This document shows positions 59,986-64,000 of a stretch of DNA of 64,000 nucleotides, piece after piece (position 1 is the first letter of the stretch; each line of letters opens with the position of its first letter). A program made the position numbers and the translations under genes. The notes under the pieces are model-generated. The model had not been told where the DNA came from. It was given only the letters and a program-made list of their open reading frames with translations, and did no database searches. The stretch is from Streptomyces narbonensis (GTDB lineage Bacteria; Actinomycetota; Actinomycetes; Streptomycetales; Streptomycetaceae), in the NCBI RefSeq assembly GCF_014649015.1, contig NZ_BMSF01000011.1, positions 124,001 through 188,000 on the forward strand, written 5' to 3'.

Positions 59986-60018
59986 CAGGGGCGGCTCCTC
60001 GAAGAGGAACCGCCCCTG
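59986..60018. terminator. Terminator of the glycerol operon
   Basis: 15-bp arms with one mismatch (CAGGGGCGGCTCCTC and complement, 59986-60000 and 60004-60018) and a 3-base loop GAA, 13 bp beyond the glpD stop on its strand. Confidence 0.85.
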
Positions 60019-60030
60019 GGTGTACGGGTG

Positions 60031-61635
60031 TTACTTCTGCAGCATCGACTCGACGCCGGCGCGGATCTCGTCCGTCGCGAGGCCTCGTATCGTCAGCGTC
60101 GTACGGCGGCGCAGCACGTCGTCCGCCGTCTCGGCCCACTCGTGGTCGCGGGCGTAGGCGACCTGTGCCCAGATCTCGGGCGCGTCGGGGTGGATGCGCT
60201 CGGCCAGCTGCGGGTTCTCGTTCGCCATGCGGGCGATGTCGAAGGAGAGCGAGCCGTAGTGCGTGGCCAGGTGCTTGGCCGTGTCGGCGGCCATCCGCGG
60301 GCCGGGCGCCGGACCGTCGACCAGCAGCCGGTGCGCGACCGCGTTCGGGTTGGCGATGCCGGGCAGCGGGAGCCGCTTCGGCAGCGTCGAGACGGACTCG
60401 TAGTCCTCGCCCAGGGGGTGGCCCGGGAGCTGCTCCAGCTTCTTCATCACCGTACGGCCGATGTGGCGGAAGGTCGTCCACTTGCCGCCGGCCACCGACA
60501 GCATGCCGCCGCGGCCCTCGGTGACGACCGTCTCGCGCTTGGCCTTCGAGGTGTCGCCGGGACCGCCCGGGAGCACTCGAAGGCCGGCGAAGGCGTAGGT
60601 GATCAGATCGCGGGAGAGCTGCTGGTCGCGGATGGAGAAGGCGGCCTCGTCCAGGATCTGGGCGGTGTCCTTCTCGGTGACCTCGACCTGGCCGGGGTCA
60701 CCCTCGTACTCCTCGTCGGTGGTGCCGAGGAGCAGCATGTCCTCCCAGGGGAGGGCGAAGGTGATGCGGTACTTGTCGATCGGGGTCGCCAGTGCGGCCT
60801 TCCACGGGGAGGTCCGCTTGAGGACCAGGTGCGCGCCCTTGGAGAGGCGGATGGAGGGGGCCGCGTTCGGGTCCTCCATCTTGCGCAGGTGGTCGACCCA
60901 CGGGCCGGTCGCGTTGAGCACGAGGCGGGCGGTGACGCCGAACTCGTCGCCGCTGGTGCGGTCCTTGAGCTCCGCGCCGGTGACGCGGCCCCGGGTGAAG
61001 CGCAGCCCGGTGACCTCGGCGTGGTTGAGGACGGTGGCTCCGGCGTCGACGGCCGCGCGGACCGTCATCAGCGCCATGCGGGCGTCGTTCATCTGGTCGT
61101 CGCCGTAGACGGCCACGGCCTTCAGGTTGTCCGTCCGCAGCTCCGGCACGTCCTGCGCGGCCTTTGCGGGGGAGAGCAGGTGCCCGACGCCGTCACCGAA
61201 GGCCGAGAGGGCGCTGTAGGCGAAGACGCCGGCGCCGAGCTTGGCCGCGCCGTGCGGGCCGCCCTTGTAGACGGGCAGGTAGAAGGTGAGGGGGTTGGCG
61301 AGGTGCGGTGCCACCTGGCGGGAGACCGCACGCCGCTCGAAGTGGTTCTCCGCGACCAGCTTCACCGCGCCGGTCTGCAGGTAGCGCAGACCGCCGTGGA
61401 GCAGCTTCGAGGAGGCGGAGGAGGTGGCGCCGGCGAAGTCGCCGGCGTCCACCAGGGCCACCCGCAGGCCCGACTGCGCGGCGTGCCAGGCGGTGGAGAT
61501 GCCCAGGATGCCGCCGCCGATCACCAGGAGGTCGTACGTCGCCTTGGAAAGCCGGTCCCGGGTCTCGGCGCGGCTCGGGAGGGAGCCGGACGCCGGGTGC
61601 GTCCCAAGGGCAGGGACGCTCTGCAGGGTGGTCAT
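60031..61635 (-). CDS. glpD: Glycerol-3-phosphate dehydrogenase
   Basis: 534 residues, FAD-dependent. FAD site YDLLVIGGGILGISTAW at about residues 34-50, HGGLRYLQTG and FALPWEDMLLLGTTDEEYEG motifs present, and the C-terminal cap domain. It oxidises glycerol 3-phosphate to dihydroxyacetone phosphate and feeds electrons to the membrane quinone pool. ATG has GAGGAG within the end of glpK (5-bp gap). Last gene of the operon. Confidence 0.95.
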   Translation of the reverse strand: MTTLQSVPALGTHPASGSLPSRAETRDRLSKATYDLLVIGGGILGISTAWHAAQSGLRVALVDAGDFAGATSSASSKLLHGGLRYLQTGAVKLVAENHFERRAVSRQVAPHLANPLTFYLPVYKGGPHGAAKLGAGVFAYSALSAFGDGVGHLLSPAKAAQDVPELRTDNLKAVAVYGDDQMNDARMALMTVRAAVDAGATVLNHAEVTGLRFTRGRVTGAELKDRTSGDEFGVTARLVLNATGPWVDHLRKMEDPNAAPSIRLSKGAHLVLKRTSPWKAALATPIDKYRITFALPWEDMLLLGTTDEEYEGDPGQVEVTEKDTAQILDEAAFSIRDQQLSRDLITYAFAGLRVLPGGPGDTSKAKRETVVTEGRGGMLSVAGGKWTTFRHIGRTVMKKLEQLPGHPLGEDYESVSTLPKRLPLPGIANPNAVAHRLLVDGPAPGPRMAADTAKHLATHYGSLSFDIARMANENPQLAERIHPDAPEIWAQVAYARDHEWAETADDVLRRRTTLTIRGLATDEIRAGVESMLQK

Positions 61636-61640
61636 GTGTC

Positions 61641-63167
61641 TTACTCCTCGTCCTCGATCCAGCCCATGGTCCGCTCGACGGCCTTGAGCCAGCTCTTGTA
61701 CTCGCTGTCACGCTTGTCGGCGTCCATGCGAGGGGTCCATTCCGCGGCGCGGCGCCAGTTGGCGCGCAGCGCGTCGGTGTCCGGCCAGAAGCCGACGGCC
61801 AGACCGGCGGCGTAGGCGGCGCCGAGGCAGGTCGTCTCGGCGACCATCGGACGCACGACCGGCGCGTCCAGGAAGTCCGAGAGCGTCTGCATCAGCAGGT
61901 TGTTGGAGGTCATGCCGCCGTCGACCTTGAGCGCGGTCAGCTCGACGCCGGAGTCCTTCGTCATGGCGTCGGTGATCTCGCGGGTCTGCCAGGCGGTGGC
62001 CTCCAGGACGGCACGGGCGATGTGCGCCTTGGTGACGTACCGGGTGAGGCCGGCGATCACGCCACGGGCGTCGGAGCGCCAGTAGGGGGCGAACAGGCCC
62101 GAGAAGGCCGGCACGAAGTAGGCGCCGCCGTTGTCCTCGACCGAGGACGCGAGGGTCTCGATCTCGGCGGCGGACTTGATCAGGCCCATCTGGTCGCGCA
62201 TCCACTGCACCAGCGAACCGGTGACGGCGATCGAGCCCTCCAGGGCGTAGACCGGCTTGGCGTCGCCGATCTGGTAGCCGACCGTGGTCAGCAGGCCGCT
62301 GTAGGAGTTGATGATCTTGTCACCGGTGTTCATCAGCATGAAGGTGCCGGTGCCGTACGTGGACTTGGCCTCGCCCTCGGCGAAACAGGTCTGGCCGAAC
62401 AGGGCGGCCTGCTGGTCGCCGAGCGCGGAGGCGACCGGGACGCCGTCGAGGACGCCGCCCTTGACCGTGCCGTACACCTCGGCGGAGGAACGGATCTCGG
62501 GGAGGACGTTGAGGGGGACCCCCATCGACTCCGCGATCTTCTCGTCCCAGGCCAGCGTGTGCAGGTTCATCAGCATGGTGCGCGAGGCGTTGGTGACGTC
62601 GGTGACGTGTACGCCGCCTTCGGCGCCGCCCGTGAGGTTCCAGATGACCCACGAGTCCATGGTGCCGAAGAGGATGTCGCCGGCCTCGGCGCGCTCACGC
62701 AGGCCCTCGACGTTGTCGAGCATCCAGCGGATCTTCGGGCCGGCGAAGTAGCTCGCCAGGGGCAGGCCGGTCTCGCGACGGAAGCGGTCCTGGCCGACGT
62801 TGCGGCCGAGCTCCTTGCAGAGGGCGTCGGTGCGGGTGTCCTGCCAGACGAGGGCGTTGTGGACGGGCTCACCGGTGTTCTTGTCCCAGAGCAGCGTGGT
62901 CTCGCGCTGGTTGGTGATGCCCACGGCCTTGACGTCGGAGGCGGCGATGCCGCCCTTCGCCAGGGCGCCCGCGACGACCTCCTGGACGTTGGTCCAGATC
63001 TCGGCGGCGTCGTGCTCGACCCAGCCGGGCTTCGGGAAGATCTGCTCGTGCTCCTTCTGGTCGACGGAGACGATCCGGCCGTCCTTGTCGAAGACGATGC
63101 AGCGCGAGGAGGTGGTGCCCTGGTCGATGGCCGCGATGAAGGGGCCGGACGTGTGTGCGTCGGTCAC
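61641..63167 (-). CDS. glpK: Glycerol kinase
   Basis: 508 residues. IDQGTTSSRCIVF is the ATP-site start (FGGY family), with GGMTSNNLLMQ and YGTGTFMLMNTG as later sugar-kinase blocks. It phosphorylates glycerol to glycerol 3-phosphate. The start is taken as GTG 63167 (MTDAHTSGPF) because a GGAG site lies 6 bp before it; the TTG at 63179 would extend it by four residues. It follows glpF by about 35 bp. Confidence 0.95.
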   Translation of the reverse strand: MTDAHTSGPFIAAIDQGTTSSRCIVFDKDGRIVSVDQKEHEQIFPKPGWVEHDAAEIWTNVQEVVAGALAKGGIAASDVKAVGITNQRETTLLWDKNTGEPVHNALVWQDTRTDALCKELGRNVGQDRFRRETGLPLASYFAGPKIRWMLDNVEGLRERAEAGDILFGTMDSWVIWNLTGGAEGGVHVTDVTNASRTMLMNLHTLAWDEKIAESMGVPLNVLPEIRSSAEVYGTVKGGVLDGVPVASALGDQQAALFGQTCFAEGEAKSTYGTGTFMLMNTGDKIINSYSGLLTTVGYQIGDAKPVYALEGSIAVTGSLVQWMRDQMGLIKSAAEIETLASSVEDNGGAYFVPAFSGLFAPYWRSDARGVIAGLTRYVTKAHIARAVLEATAWQTREITDAMTKDSGVELTALKVDGGMTSNNLLMQTLSDFLDAPVVRPMVAETTCLGAAYAAGLAVGFWPDTDALRANWRRAAEWTPRMDADKRDSEYKSWLKAVERTMGWIEDEE

Positions 63168-63202
63168 GGTGTGCTCCAAGGGAGGTCTGGGAGAAGGACG
63201 GC

Positions 63203-63961
63203 TCAGGCGAACGCGATGTTGTAGATACCCGCGGCGATGGCGCCACCGATCAGCGGACCGGCGACCGGGATCCAGGCGTAGCTCCAGTCGGAGCCGCCCT
63301 TGTTCGGCAGCGGGAGCAGGGCGTGCACGATGCGCGGGCCGAGGTCACGGGCCGGGTTGATGGCGTAACCGGTCGGGCCGCCGAGCGAGAGACCGATCGA
63401 GACGACGACGAAGGCGGTGATGAGGGCCCCTATGACGCCGAGGCCCTTGCCGCTGTCGTTGAGGCCCTGGGTGAGCACGGCCAGGACCAGCACGACGGTG
63501 CCGATGATCTCGGTGGCGAGGTTCTGCCAGGTGTTCCGGATCTCGGGGCCGGTGGAGAAGATGCCGAGCACCGGGCCGGGGCCCTCGATCGGCTTCTCAC
63601 CGACGGTCTCCGGGTCCCTGAGATGGGCCTGGAACTGTCCGTAGTAGGTCACCCAGACCAGCGCGGCGCCGATCATCGCGCCGAGCATCTGGCCGGCGAT
63701 GTAGACCGGGACGTTGCCCCAGTCGCTGTCCTTGATCGCGATTCCGACCGTGACGGCGGGGTTCAGATGGGCGCCGGAGAGGGAAGCCGTCATGTAGACG
63801 GCCGTCATGACGGCGAAGCCCCACCCGAAGGTGATCGCGAGCCAGCCCGCGTTGCGGGCCTTGGAGCTCTTGAGCGTGACGGCGGCACAGACACCGCCGC
63901 CGAGCAGGATGAGTACGGCGGTACCGATGGTCTCGCCGAGGAAGATGTCGGAGCTGGACAC
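63203..63961 (-). CDS. glpF: Glycerol uptake facilitator (MIP/aquaglyceroporin)
   Basis: 252 residues with six helices and the two NPA half-helices (LSGAHLNPAVT and TGYAINPARDLGP) of the aquaglyceroporin family. The Asp after the second NPAR (NPARD) indicates glycerol rather than water. GTG start with AAAGGAG site. First gene of the glpF-glpK-glpD operon; its promoter lies partly outside the window to the right, where GylR is expected in Streptomyces. Confidence 0.95.
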   Translation of the reverse strand: MSSSDIFLGETIGTAVLILLGGGVCAAVTLKSSKARNAGWLAITFGWGFAVMTAVYMTASLSGAHLNPAVTVGIAIKDSDWGNVPVYIAGQMLGAMIGAALVWVTYYGQFQAHLRDPETVGEKPIEGPGPVLGIFSTGPEIRNTWQNLATEIIGTVVLVLAVLTQGLNDSGKGLGVIGALITAFVVVSIGLSLGGPTGYAINPARDLGPRIVHALLPLPNKGGSDWSYAWIPVAGPLIGGAIAAGIYNIAFA

Positions 63962-64000
63962 CCGCGACTCCTTTGTCCTTCGTCCAGGGGAAGGCGAACC

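Overview
The window is a stretch of a Streptomyces chromosome. It is very GC-rich, with gene starts often GTG. It carries chaplins with a sortase signal, mycothiol genes (mshC, mscR), a SoxR with its iron-sulfur cysteines, a glycerol operon of the gyl type, many TetR regulators with paired operators, and a rare TTA leucine codon. About 60 protein genes and one tRNA are packed with gaps that never exceed about 300 bases.

Layout. 1-12.5 kb: an alcohol dehydrogenase, DsbA-like and metallo-beta-lactamase-fold proteins, and two DMT transporters with their regulators. Next come an acyl-CoA dehydrogenase, a TetR/MaoC pair that shares a 16-bp operator, soxR, and a BKACE enzyme coupled to a zinc-ribbon protein. 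12.6-16.8 kb: a serine hydrolase and two exported enzymes (erythromycin-esterase family and NamZ/DUF1343). 16.9-20.7 kb: an acyl-CoA module (SDR, TetR, acyl-CoA dehydrogenase, phosphotransferase) that looks like a split ACAD10/11 or LvaA/LvaC pair for 4-hydroxy acids. 20.8-28.4 kb: glucarate dehydratase, a 64-bp perfect hairpin element, a histidine-rich protein, two DUF202 membrane proteins, a Nudix hydrolase, a 3alpha(20beta)-hydroxysteroid dehydrogenase and a KstD-like flavoprotein divergent from its TetR.

28.5-32.4 kb is the most accessory-looking part. A small membrane protein with an early TTA codon overlaps a NACHT NTPase whose reading frame breaks at about 30,537 and continues in another frame as a HEAT-repeat protein. 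It resembles STAND/bNACHT immune proteins. 32.3-37.3 kb: ASCH protein, gluconate permease, gluconokinase and GntR regulator with a 17-bp palindrome, then an asparagine-type permease. 37.4-41.7 kb: mscR with its overlapping metallohydrolase gene, a pseudouridine synthase, tRNA-Leu(GAG) and an M20 peptidase. 41.8-43.1 kb: a short chaplin and a long chaplin with a collagen-like Gly-Asn-Pro stalk and an LAETG sortase signal.

43-50.7 kb: conserved actinobacterial proteins, a RecD-like protein that has lost its ATPase motifs, an aldo-keto reductase, an F420-type LLM oxidoreductase, a ferritin-like protein and CorA. 50.8-64 kb: a histidine phosphatase, DUF3090, a PI3/4-kinase-like protein and mshC lie in one direction, followed by a secreted GH31 glycosidase, PAC2 protein, an LLM oxidoreductase and the glpF-glpK-glpD operon. 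The phosphatase-DUF3090-kinase-mshC order is also found in mycobacteria (from memory) and points to a link with mycothiol.

Short tandem repeats (12-20 bp, many not multiples of three) occur again and again at gene edges and in protein linkers. Nothing in the window is a recognisable transposase, prophage, CRISPR array or rRNA operon.
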